Shown here: positions 1-5,811 of the stretch, one piece after another
Numbering within the stretch: the first letter of the stretch is position 1
How the letters are laid out: each line of letters begins with the position of its first letter
Source: Aquificaceae bacterium
GTDB lineage: Bacteria > Aquificota > Aquificia > Aquificales > Aquificaceae
Length of the DNA stretch: 6,802 nucleotides
Assembly: GCA_015492115.1 (NCBI GenBank)
Contig: WGFS01000212.1
Coordinates: 1-6,802, forward strand
Reading direction: 5' to 3'
Notes under the pieces: model-generated
Seen by the model: the letters and a program-made list of their open reading frames with translations, nothing else
What the model was told of the DNA's origin: nothing
Databases searched by the model: none
Made by a program: the position numbers and the translations under genes

Positions 1-317
1 ACAGCGTGCTCCTCACTCTCCACCGTAAGTTCAAGTATAGCGTTTGCCCCTCTGCTCCTCGCTTTATCCATGAGCTTCTCTATTGCGGACTGCTCTCCCA
101 TGGAGGTGTATATCTCTTCCCCGTCGTTTGGAACAGTTACCACACTCTCCACATAACCAAAGATCCTGCGAACCTCACATCCGGGTATGGACTTGGAGTA
201 GGTAACTATTACGTTTTCTTCTTCAGACCGTTCCCTTACCTGTTCAACCTTCCTGTGAAGGTAGGAAGCTGTTACAAAGGCGACCAAAAACACACCCAGG
301 GAAATCTCAAACCACAT
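1..317 (-). CDS. Membrane-anchored YbjQ/UPF0145-like protein, 5' part only
   Basis: This is an open frame of 105 codons from an ATG at 317-315 to the left edge, so the C-terminus is missing. The start is supported by GGAGGT at 328-323, five bases upstream. Residues 3-20 are a hydrophobic segment followed by His-Arg-Lys, which reads as one N-terminal membrane anchor (or uncleaved signal) with the rest most likely in the cytoplasm. A charged linker (about 24-35) leads to a domain with an Ile-Pro-Gly near residue 44, a Gly-Tyr-Val strand near 54-56, and a helix ending in Arg-Gly-Ala-Asn-Ala at 89-93. This order (IPG strand, helix, G-A-[ND]-A-[IV]) resembles the YbjQ/UPF0145 fold, a small pentamer-forming domain of unclear, proposed metal-binding role. 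The family call is by pattern only. It is divergent from glnB across a shared control region. Confidence 0.6.
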   Translation of the reverse strand, partial: MWFEISLGVFLVAFVTASYLHRKVEQVRERSEEENVIVTYSKSIPGCEVRRIFGYVESVVTVPNDGEEIYTSMGEQSAIEKLMDKARSRGANAILELTVESEEHA

Positions 318-339
318 GGCTAACCTCCCCTTTTATGTC

Positions 340-368
340 TTTGATCTTATATTATAGGACTTTTGATC
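340..368. repeat. Direct repeat TTTGATC x2, 22 bp apart
   Basis: TTTGATC occurs at 340-346 and again at 362-368, a spacing of 22 bp, close to two helical turns. The two copies flank the TATAAT box of the minus-strand gene, so they could be operator half-sites for it. Two 7-mers in AT-rich DNA may also be chance. Confidence 0.35.
351..356 (-). promoter_or_regulatory. Sigma-70-type -10 box for the minus-strand YbjQ-like gene
   Basis: The minus strand reads a perfect TATAAT at 356-351. A start of transcription near 344 would give a leader of about 27 nt carrying the Shine-Dalgarno at 328-323. No good -35 hexamer is seen at 16-18 bp spacing (minus-strand TTCCCG, CTTCCC or ACTTCC), which fits a promoter that needs an activator or is weak. 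The -35 region lies against the left arm of the inverted repeat at 380-407. Confidence 0.55.
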
Positions 369-379
369 AGCGCGGGAAG

Positions 380-407
380 TGTTTACAAATTCACATTTTT
401 GTAAACA
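380..407. promoter_or_regulatory. Perfect 10-bp inverted repeat, likely activator (enhancer) site for glnB
   Basis: TGTTTACAAA at 380-389 and its exact reverse complement TTTGTAAACA at 398-407 are separated by 8 bp. No U-tract follows and no transcript from the left is expected here, so a protein-binding site is more likely than a terminator. Its centre lies about 115 bp upstream of the predicted glnB transcription start. That is the usual distance for the binding site of a sigma-54 activator such as an NtrC-family protein. The sequence does not match the enterobacterial NtrC site, so the identity of the activator is inferred only from position. The left arm abuts the -35 region of the divergent gene, so the bound protein might also affect that gene. 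Confidence 0.65.
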
Positions 408-482
408 TTTTTACTAAAAATTCTCATGCGGTGGCAACTCATGAAACCATAAAATCTATTTTTCAGAGGGTGATCTCGGTTT

Positions 483-498
483 TGGCACGTTACTTGCA
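483..498 (+). promoter_or_regulatory. Sigma-54 (RpoN) promoter of glnB-glnA-amt
   Basis: TGGCAC at 483-488, five bases, then TTGCA at 494-498 matches the sigma-54 consensus in every conserved position. The GG at 484-485 and GC at 496-497 have the required 10 bases between them. Counting 12 bases from the GC puts transcription start near 509, giving a leader of only about 16 nt that begins just ahead of the glnB Shine-Dalgarno (GGAGG at 513-517). Sigma-54 promoters need an ATP-hydrolysing enhancer-binding protein, and the inverted repeat at 380-407 is the natural candidate site. This implies induction of the block by nitrogen limitation. Confidence 0.9.
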
Positions 499-524
499 CA
501 TTAAGGGTCAGAGGAGGAAGGAAG

Positions 525-863
525 ATGAAGAAGATTGAGGCTATCATCAAACCCTTCAAGCTTGACGAGGTAAAGGATGCCCTCGTTGAGATCGGCATCG
601 GTGGCATGACCGTGACCGAGGTCAAGGGTTTCGGTCAGCAGAAGGGACACACCGAAATATACCGGGGCACGGAGTACGTCATTGACTTCCTGCCCAAGGT
701 TAAGATTGAGGTGGTTGTCAACGATGAGGACGTGGACAAGGTGCTTGATACCATAGTAAAGACCGCCCAGACAGGAAGGGTGGGCGACGGGAAGATATTT
801 GTCATTCCCGTTGAAGATGTCGTCCGTATAAGGACGGGCGAGAGAGGAAAAGAAGCGATTTAA
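525..863 (+). CDS. glnB: Nitrogen regulatory protein PII
   Basis: PII is a trimeric cytoplasmic sensor that binds ATP/ADP and 2-oxoglutarate and controls glutamine synthetase, nitrogen transcription and the Amt channel. At 112 residues it has the family's normal length. Visible hallmarks are the T-loop with the YRGTEY motif at 46-51, whose Tyr51 is the uridylylation site in proteobacterial PII; Gln39 and Lys58, used for Mg-ATP and 2-oxoglutarate; the nucleotide-binding TGR at 83-85 and GDGK at 87-90; and Arg101/Arg103 near the C-terminus. The ATG is preceded by GGAGG at a 7-base spacing. It is the first gene after the sigma-54 promoter and lies 22 bp ahead of glnA. Because this PII sits next to both glnA and amt, it probably covers both the GlnB and GlnK roles. 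Whether Tyr51 is modified depends on a GlnD enzyme not in this window. Confidence 0.97.
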   Translation: MKKIEAIIKPFKLDEVKDALVEIGIGGMTVTEVKGFGQQKGHTEIYRGTEYVIDFLPKVKIEVVVNDEDVDKVLDTIVKTAQTGRVGDGKIFVIPVEDVVRIRTGERGKEAI

Positions 864-885
864 AATCCTATAAGGAGGTGCAGGC

Positions 886-2295
886 ATGCCTAAGTACACA
901 CCGCAGGAAGTTTTGAGCTTGATTGAGCAGGAAGGGGTTCAGTACGTGGATCTCAGGTTCTCAGACCCCTTCGGTCAGTGGCAGCACATGACGATCCCCG
1001 CAGAAGAAATATCGGCGGACACCTTTGAGGAGGGAATCGGCTTTGACGGATCTTCCATAAGGGGATGGCAAACGATAAACGAATCGGACATGCTCGCAAA
1101 GCCCGACCCCAACACAGCCTTCATAGACCCCTTTATAGAGCCAAAGACCCTCGTGATGATATGTGATATATACGACCCTGTCACAGGAGAGAGGTACGGT
1201 AGGGACTCCAGATACATAGCCCAGAAGGCAGAGCAGTATCTGAAACAGGCTGGGATAGGTGACACCGCTTACTTTGGACCCGAGGCGGAGTTCTACATAC
1301 TTGACTCGGTGGAGTTCGGAACCTCCTCCAATTACTCCTTCTGGAGGGTTGACTCTGAGGAGGGATGGTGGAACAGAGAACTGACCTCAGCGGGCTACAA
1401 GGTGCCCTACAAGAGGGGATACTTCCCCGTCGCTCCCCTGGACAAGACGCAGGACATAAGGAATGAGATGGTGACCACCCTCAGACAGCTTGGTATAACG
1501 GTGGAAGTTCACCACCACGAGGTAGGTACCGCGGGTCAGGCTGAGATAGACATAAGATACGACTCCCTGGTGAGTCAGGCGGACAAGCTCTTCATATACA
1601 AGTACGTTGTAAGAAACGTTGCTGCAAAGCACGGAAAGTACGCAACCTTCATGGCTAAGATCCTCCCGAATGACAACGGTTCCGGGATGCACACCCACTT
1701 TTCCATATGGAAGGGAGACGAACCTCTGTTTGCAGGTTCAGGGTACGCTGGACTCTCCGAGACCGCTCTTTACGCGATAGGTGGTATTCTCAAACATGCA
1801 AGGGCTATAGTCGCCCTCACAAACCCCACGGTAAACTCCTACCACAGGCTCGTTCCTGGATTTGAAGCACCCGTAAGACTCGCTTACTCTGCGAGGAACA
1901 GATCCGCTGCGATAAGGATACCCATGTACTCCCAGTCTCCAAAGGCTAAGAGGTTGGAGGTCAGGTTCCCCGATGCAACCTCCAACCCATATCTGGCCTT
2001 CAGTGCACTTCTCATGGCAGCCATAGACGGGATAGAGAACAAGATTGACCCCGGAGAGCCCTTTGATAAGGACATCTACTCCCTGCCACCGGAAGAGCTG
2101 GAAGGAATACCTCAGCTTCCCGGTTCCCTGGAGGAAGCTATAAAAGAGCTTGAGAAGGACTACGAGTTCCTCCTAAAGGGTGGAGTCTTCACAGAGGAGT
2201 TCCTCCAGCTCTGGATAGAGACCAAGAGGGACGAGATAGACCAGCTCAGGTTTACTCCTCATCCCCTTGAGTTTGAGCTTTACTTTGACATCTAA
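886..2295 (+). CDS. glnA: Glutamine synthetase, type I-beta
   Basis: The enzyme joins ammonia to glutamate using ATP, giving glutamine, and is the main entry point for ammonium; it works as a dodecamer in the cytoplasm. The 469 residues equal the E. coli length. Motifs seen are the beta-Grasp FDGSSIRGW at 53-61 with the Asp50-type latch region; metal ligands in GPEAEF (Glu133, Glu135) and in the segment around Glu212 and Glu220; the ATP-site NGSGMHTH at 264-271; the flap NPTVNSYHRLVPG at 313-325 with Glu328; and NRSAAIRIP at 338-346. The roughly 25-residue insertion around 145-175 marks the I-beta subtype. Tyr398, in IYSLPPEE, is the equivalent of the adenylylated Tyr of E. coli, so control by a GlnE-type enzyme is likely. 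A strong AAGGAGGTG at 872-880 serves the ATG. A GC hairpin follows the stop codon, before amt. Confidence 0.98.
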   Translation: MPKYTPQEVLSLIEQEGVQYVDLRFSDPFGQWQHMTIPAEEISADTFEEGIGFDGSSIRGWQTINESDMLAKPDPNTAFIDPFIEPKTLVMICDIYDPVTGERYGRDSRYIAQKAEQYLKQAGIGDTAYFGPEAEFYILDSVEFGTSSNYSFWRVDSEEGWWNRELTSAGYKVPYKRGYFPVAPLDKTQDIRNEMVTTLRQLGITVEVHHHEVGTAGQAEIDIRYDSLVSQADKLFIYKYVVRNVAAKHGKYATFMAKILPNDNGSGMHTHFSIWKGDEPLFAGSGYAGLSETALYAIGGILKHARAIVALTNPTVNSYHRLVPGFEAPVRLAYSARNRSAAIRIPMYSQSPKAKRLEVRFPDATSNPYLAFSALLMAAIDGIENKIDPGEPFDKDIYSLPPEELEGIPQLPGSLEEAIKELEKDYEFLLKGGVFTEEFLQLWIETKRDEIDQLRFTPHPLEFELYFDI

Positions 2296-2305
2296 GCTTT
2301 GAGAT

Positions 2306-2325
2306 ACCCCGCCTCCGGGCGGGGT
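2306..2325 (+). terminator. GC-rich hairpin between glnA and amt; partial terminator or RNA-stability element
   Basis: ACCCCGCC at 2306-2313 pairs perfectly with GGCGGGGT at 2318-2325 around a 4-base loop, an 8-bp stem made almost only of G-C. What follows (CATTTCAA) is not a proper U-tract, so it is a poor intrinsic terminator. It may lower amt expression relative to glnA, protect the 3' end of the glnBA message, or mark a processing point. The amt Shine-Dalgarno lies 12 bases beyond it. Confidence 0.55.
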
Positions 2326-2350
2326 CATTTCAATACAGGAGGGAAAAGAG

Positions 2351-3628
2351 ATGAGGCGCGCACTTCTTTGGACAAGTATGCCCCTGCTCTTGGGGGCTAT
2401 CCCAGCCTTCGCTGGGGAAGCTAAGCTGGACACAGGGAACACAGCCTGGATGCTCGTAGCTTCAGCTCTGGTCGTATTCATGACTGTTCCCGGACTTGCC
2501 CTCTTTTACGGAGGACTGGACAAGAGCAAGAGCATCCTAAACACAATAGCCATGTCCTTCGTAGCCTTTGCGATAGTCACAATAACCTGGCTCGCGGTTG
2601 GATACTCCATAGCCTACGGGGACGATATCGGTCAGTTCATAGGTAGCCCCTTCCAGTACTTCTTCGGTAATGGGATAACGGGTATAAACCCCGACACCGG
2701 TTACCCCGCTCTCCTTGATCTGATGTTCCAGCTGACCTTCGCTACCATAACCACCGCTCTCGTGAGCGGTTCTCTGGTGGGCAGGATGAAGTTCTCAGCC
2801 TGGATAATCTTCTGTATCCTGTGGAGCATAATCGTTTACGCTCCTATAGCCCACTGGGTCTGGGGTGGAGGATTTCTCGCAGGTCATGGAGCCCTTGACT
2901 TTGCGGGCGGAACCGTCGTTCACATCAACGCAGGTATAGCGGGTCTCGTGGGGGCTCTCATACTCGGAAAGAGGAAAGAACCTCAGCTGATACCCAACAA
3001 CGTTCCACTGGTGGCGCTCGGCGCAGGGATACTCTGGTTCGGATGGTTCGGCTTCAACGCAGGTTCAGCTCTCGCAGCGGACACCATAGCGGTCTATGCG
3101 ATGGTGAACACCACGGTGGCTACGTCCTCCGCCGCTCTCGCCTGGATGTTCGTTGAGTGGATCACCGCCGGGAAGCCCACCGTAGTCGGTATATCTTCGG
3201 GGATAGTGGCTGGGTTGGTTGCAATAACGCCGGCAGCAGGTTTCGTGAACCCTGTTGGGGCGATATTCGTCGGGGCGATAGGTGCCATAATTGCCTACTT
3301 TGCGGTAGCCAAGCTAAAGCCTTCCCTCGGGTACGACGACGCTCTTGACGTCTTCGGGATACACGGTGTTGCGGGTATAGTGGGGGCTATCCTCACGGGA
3401 GTGTTCGCCGACCCTGCGGTGAACGAAAGTGCGGGACTCCTCTACGGCAACCCCAAACAGGTTTTGATACAGATAGAGGGTGTTATAGCTACGCTCGTTT
3501 ACTCCGGAATCCTGAGTGCGATAATAGTGTTCGTCGCAAAAGCTCTGACAGGTCTCAGGGTCAAGGAGGACGAGGAGATAGAAGGTCTGGACAGCTCTCA
3601 GCACGGAGAGAGCGCCTACAACATTTGA
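2351..3628 (+). CDS. amt: Ammonium channel/transporter, Amt/MEP/Rh family
   Basis: This is a trimeric inner-membrane channel that takes up ammonium. The 425-residue protein starts with a signal peptide (cleavage probably after Ala-Phe-Ala at 19-21), as in E. coli AmtB, followed by about eleven hydrophobic spans. Recognisable family features include the PGLALFYGG segment at 47-55; the outer gate Phe130 in QLTF; Asp183 ahead of the pore; the twin histidines His191 and His338; GFNAGSA at 234-240; and DVFGIHG at 333-339. The C-terminal tail reads GLRVKEDEEIEGLD (401-414) and ends HGESAYNI, very like the E. coli tail that transmits PII binding. That fits direct blocking by the PII encoded two genes upstream. 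AGGAGG at 2337-2342 precedes the ATG. It lies 55 bp after glnA and is probably co-transcribed, subject to the hairpin between them. Confidence 0.97.
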   Translation: MRRALLWTSMPLLLGAIPAFAGEAKLDTGNTAWMLVASALVVFMTVPGLALFYGGLDKSKSILNTIAMSFVAFAIVTITWLAVGYSIAYGDDIGQFIGSPFQYFFGNGITGINPDTGYPALLDLMFQLTFATITTALVSGSLVGRMKFSAWIIFCILWSIIVYAPIAHWVWGGGFLAGHGALDFAGGTVVHINAGIAGLVGALILGKRKEPQLIPNNVPLVALGAGILWFGWFGFNAGSALAADTIAVYAMVNTTVATSSAALAWMFVEWITAGKPTVVGISSGIVAGLVAITPAAGFVNPVGAIFVGAIGAIIAYFAVAKLKPSLGYDDALDVFGIHGVAGIVGAILTGVFADPAVNESAGLLYGNPKQVLIQIEGVIATLVYSGILSAIIVFVAKALTGLRVKEDEEIEGLDSSQHGESAYNI

Positions 3629-3633
3629 AAAAC

Positions 3634-3670
3634 CGGAGGCTCAGTCCTCCGCTCCGCTTTTCTTCTTTTT
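3634..3670 (+). terminator. Moderate intrinsic terminator after amt
   Basis: CGGAGG at 3634-3639 pairs with CCTCCG at 3646-3651 around a 6-base loop. After a short CTCCGC comes a T-rich run from 3658 to 3670. The stem is only 6 bp and the T-run is interrupted and offset, so some read-through into the barrel gene is likely. No separate promoter is obvious before that gene. Confidence 0.6.
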
Positions 3671-3693
3671 GAAAACTTAAGGAGGTGTTGGTC

Positions 3694-4707
3694 ATGAAAA
3701 GGAAGCTTATGATAACAGCGGTACTTACCCTTGCAGGAAGCTCCCTCGCCCAGGAGAAGACCTTTACCCTCAAGATCTCCCAGCCTCTTGAACTTTACGG
3801 AGGTGTGAGCGCAGGATACTTCTACACAACCAACGAGGGAAGCAAGGACTCGGACGATGCCTTCCAGATAACGAACGCCATCGTAGGTCTGAAGGGAGAG
3901 GCAGGTGATAGAATTAAGCTCGGTTTTGACCTCGCGGTAGGGCAGAGCTTCCAGGGTACTGTTAATTCACCACTCAGTGGTTCCGCAGGACAGACGGATA
4001 CCTTTGGTCTTGTGTGGGGCTACCTGTCTCTCAAACCTGTGGATAAGCTCAGCCTTGACGCAGGTCTTCTCACAACCAACGTGGGGTATGAGCTCGCGGA
4101 CACCTACTCCAACCCAAACGTGACCTTCGGAACGGTCTGGGGAGCTCAGCCTTTCATATATCCGGGTGCGAGGGTAAGCTTTGATGTTACCGACAAGATA
4201 AGCCTGTACGCTGAATACAACAAGGAGTACAGCGGAGACAACTTTGCGGTAGGTTCCTTAGGAGAGATAGGTGCTATATCCTACGGACTGACTTACTTTG
4301 ACTACAACGATAACGATGGGACTGTTCCCAACAGAAGCCTCGTGGACATAGTTCTCGGTATGTCCCTCGGGAACATAGACCTCGGTCTTAATGCGGACTT
4401 TCACAAGCTTGAGAAATCTTCTAAGAAAGGTAAAGATGATAAAGCCTACGGCGTAGCAGTGTACGTAACTCCAAACTTTGACAGAGTATCAGTTCCCATA
4501 AGGGTTGAATATTTTGACAGCGGGGACACCCAGATCTACGTTGACAAGAAGGGATACACTTTTACGGTAAGCCCGACCTTCAAACCCGCTGACAACACCT
4601 TTGTGAGGGCGGAGGTCGCCTACATATCAACCGACAACAAGGTGTTCAAAGGAGGAACAAAGGACAACAAGACCACCCTCTCGGTGGAACTCGGCTTCAC
4701 GTTCTGA
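3694..4707 (+). CDS. Outer-membrane beta-barrel protein, porin-like (OmpL-like/BBP2 type)
   Basis: This is probably an outer-membrane channel. From the ATG at 3694 it has 337 residues; this start was chosen because GGAGG at 3681-3685 is 8 bases upstream, while the in-frame GTG at 3685 overlaps that Shine-Dalgarno. A signal peptide (Lys-Arg-Lys, hydrophobic core, Ser-Leu-Ala at 17-19) precedes the mature N-terminus at Gln20. The rest alternates polar and hydrophobic residues, with aromatic girdle residues and Asp/Asn/Gly-rich turns. The last strand ends in Gly-Phe-Thr-Phe, the terminal aromatic typical of barrels recognised by the BAM machinery. The stretch around 122-160 (Ala-Gly-Leu, Asn-Val-Gly-Tyr-Glu, then Pro-Phe and Pro-Gly-Ala-Arg) recalls the OmpL-like porin-2 family. 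A Lys-rich loop lies at 241-250. It lies 65 bp after amt, so it may be nitrogen-regulated by read-through. The solute is unknown. Confidence 0.8.
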   Translation: MKRKLMITAVLTLAGSSLAQEKTFTLKISQPLELYGGVSAGYFYTTNEGSKDSDDAFQITNAIVGLKGEAGDRIKLGFDLAVGQSFQGTVNSPLSGSAGQTDTFGLVWGYLSLKPVDKLSLDAGLLTTNVGYELADTYSNPNVTFGTVWGAQPFIYPGARVSFDVTDKISLYAEYNKEYSGDNFAVGSLGEIGAISYGLTYFDYNDNDGTVPNRSLVDIVLGMSLGNIDLGLNADFHKLEKSSKKGKDDKAYGVAVYVTPNFDRVSVPIRVEYFDSGDTQIYVDKKGYTFTVSPTFKPADNTFVRAEVAYISTDNKVFKGGTKDNKTTLSVELGFTF

Positions 4708-4729
4708 GCCCTGCACCCATATGCCCGTT

Positions 4730-4752
4730 GCCCCCTTTCGGGGGGCTTTTTT
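4730..4752 (+). terminator. Strong intrinsic terminator closing the nitrogen block
   Basis: GCCCCC at 4730-4735 pairs with GGGGGC at 4741-4746 around a 5-base loop, followed at once by six T residues (4747-4752). It begins 22 bp after the stop of the barrel gene. It also occupies the place where a -35 box of the next gene would lie. Confidence 0.9.
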
Positions 4753-4761
4753 GTTATGAGC

Positions 4762-4767
4762 TAATAT
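4762..4767 (+). promoter_or_regulatory. Putative -10 box for the HAD gene, giving a leaderless message
   Basis: TAATAT at 4762-4767 lies so close to the ATG at 4774 that transcription would begin at or next to the start codon. The matching -35 position falls in the GC arm of the preceding terminator, so there is no -35 consensus. The call rests on the -10 match and on the lack of any other promoter or Shine-Dalgarno in the 66-bp gap. Confidence 0.4.
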
Positions 4768-4773
4768 TAAAAC

Positions 4774-5526
4774 ATGGAAGGGATAAAGGGGCTTCTCTTA
4801 GACATAGACGGAGTCCTTTACGTTGGAGACAGACCCCTGCCCGGAGCCATACCCGCGCTGAAGAAGCTCAGGAGTAAGTTCCAGGTCAGATTCATAACCA
4901 ACACTACAAGAAAGCCCAAAGCTAAGGTAGTTGAAAGGCTGAGGTCTATGGGCTTTGATGTCCACGAAGATGAGGTTTTTACAGCCCTGGAAGCTGTTGT
5001 TGATTTCCTCAGAAGAAGGAAGGCAAGAGCTTACTTCCTCCTGACTGACGAAGCGATGGATGAGGTAAGAGACCTCGTGGGAGAACCTCCCGATTACGTA
5101 GTAGTGGGAGACGCTCACCACAACTTTACCTACGAGAACCTTAACAGAGCTTTCAGGTATCTGATGGAGGGAGCGAGGTTGATAACCTCCGGCAAGAACA
5201 GGTACTTCAAGGACAGAGACGGGGGACTATCCCTTGACGCTGGACCCTTCGTGAGGGCACTTGAGTTCGCCTCCGGGAAGAGGGCAAGGGTTCTCGGAAA
5301 GCCGAGCAGGGAGTTCTTCCTTTCAGCGGTCAGAAGTATGGCGTTATCCCCTCATGAGTGTGCGATTGTTGGAGACGACATAGAGTATGACGTTCTTGGG
5401 GGCATGAAGGCTGGACTCTACGGGATACTGGTAAAGACCGGGAAGTTCAGAGAGGAGGACCTTAAGAAGGGAAAACCAGACCTTGTGATTGAGAGTATAG
5501 CTGTGCTACCGGACGTCCTCAGTTAG
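4774..5526 (+). CDS. HAD-superfamily IIA phosphatase (LHPP/NagD-like)
   Basis: This is a cytoplasmic Mg-dependent phosphatase; the substrate cannot be read from the sequence. At 250 residues it has the usual subfamily IIA length. Motif I is DIDGVLY at 10-16, with nucleophile Asp10 and acid/base Asp12. It is followed by PLPGA at 21-25, typical of IIA members. Motif II is ITNTT at 41-45, motif III is Lys176 in GKPS, and motif IV is GDDIEYD at 200-206, with metal-binding Asp201/Asp202 and Asp206. The cap domain occupies roughly 70-165. Closest families by pattern are the LHPP-like IIA phosphatases; NagD or a nitrophenylphosphatase-like enzyme are alternatives. The ATG has no Shine-Dalgarno, but motif I begins at residue 10 as normal, so the start is credible. 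It appears monocistronic. Its last 8 bp overlap the end of rpmA on the other strand. Confidence 0.9.
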   Translation: MEGIKGLLLDIDGVLYVGDRPLPGAIPALKKLRSKFQVRFITNTTRKPKAKVVERLRSMGFDVHEDEVFTALEAVVDFLRRRKARAYFLLTDEAMDEVRDLVGEPPDYVVVGDAHHNFTYENLNRAFRYLMEGARLITSGKNRYFKDRDGGLSLDAGPFVRALEFASGKRARVLGKPSREFFLSAVRSMALSPHECAIVGDDIEYDVLGGMKAGLYGILVKTGKFREEDLKKGKPDLVIESIAVLPDVLS

Positions 5527-5809
5527 CCTTTCCGTTCCCGTTCAGGGTTTCCCACTCCTCGGGGGTGAGTACGCTCACTACCTTCTTCTTCCTTCTGTTC
5601 TCAAAGTGGACGTAACCGTCGGTGAGTGCGAAGAGTGTGAAGTCTGAACCGAGCCCCACGTTCTTTCCGGGGTATATCTTGGTTCCTCTCTGCCTTACCA
5701 GTATGTTCCCCGCCTTTACGAACTGTCCTCCATACCTCTTTACACCTAACCTCTTAGAATGACTGTCCCTCCCGTTTCTCGTAGAGCCACCGCTCGCCTT
5801 AGAAGCCAT
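5519..5809 (-). CDS. rpmA: 50S ribosomal protein L27 (bL27)
   Basis: bL27 belongs to the large ribosomal subunit; its flexible N-terminus reaches the peptidyl-transferase centre. The 96 residues start MASKASGGSTRNGRDS, with the conserved GGSTRNGRDS and KRLGVKR segments and the signature around 34-48 (GNILVRQRGTKIYPG). There is no cleavable N-terminal extension of the Firmicutes type, so the mature end is made directly. The C-terminus is about ten residues longer than in E. coli and ends in a Gly/Asn-rich tail. The Shine-Dalgarno GGAGGT at 5821-5816 lies partly inside the end of rplU, and the genes are 2 bp apart, so they are co-transcribed and probably translationally coupled. The frequent third partner obg is not downstream; instead the HAD gene converges from the other side. 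Confidence 0.97.
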   Translation of the reverse strand: MASKASGGSTRNGRDSHSKRLGVKRYGGQFVKAGNILVRQRGTKIYPGKNVGLGSDFTLFALTDGYVHFENRRKKKVVSVLTPEEWETLNGNGKAN

Positions 5810-5811
5810 CC

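Noticed and set aside
380..395. TnrA/GlnR-type site (TGTNA-N7-TNACA)
   Set aside because: The left arm begins TGTTT rather than TGTNA and the spacing is one base short, so it does not match. The larger perfect palindrome explains the sequence better.
6..538. Plus-strand open frames at 6-323 and 335-538
   Set aside because: The first is antisense to the YbjQ-like gene, which has a good start, ribosome-binding site and sensible protein. The second crosses the palindrome and the sigma-54 promoter and runs into glnB in another frame, with no family resemblance.
3094..3604. Open frames inside amt on both strands
   Set aside because: They are in other frames of a well-conserved gene, have no ribosome-binding sites and resemble no family.
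3685..3693. GTG at 3685 as start of the barrel protein
   Set aside because: It overlaps the GGAGG Shine-Dalgarno. The ATG at 3694 has an 8-base spacing and gives a cleaner signal peptide.
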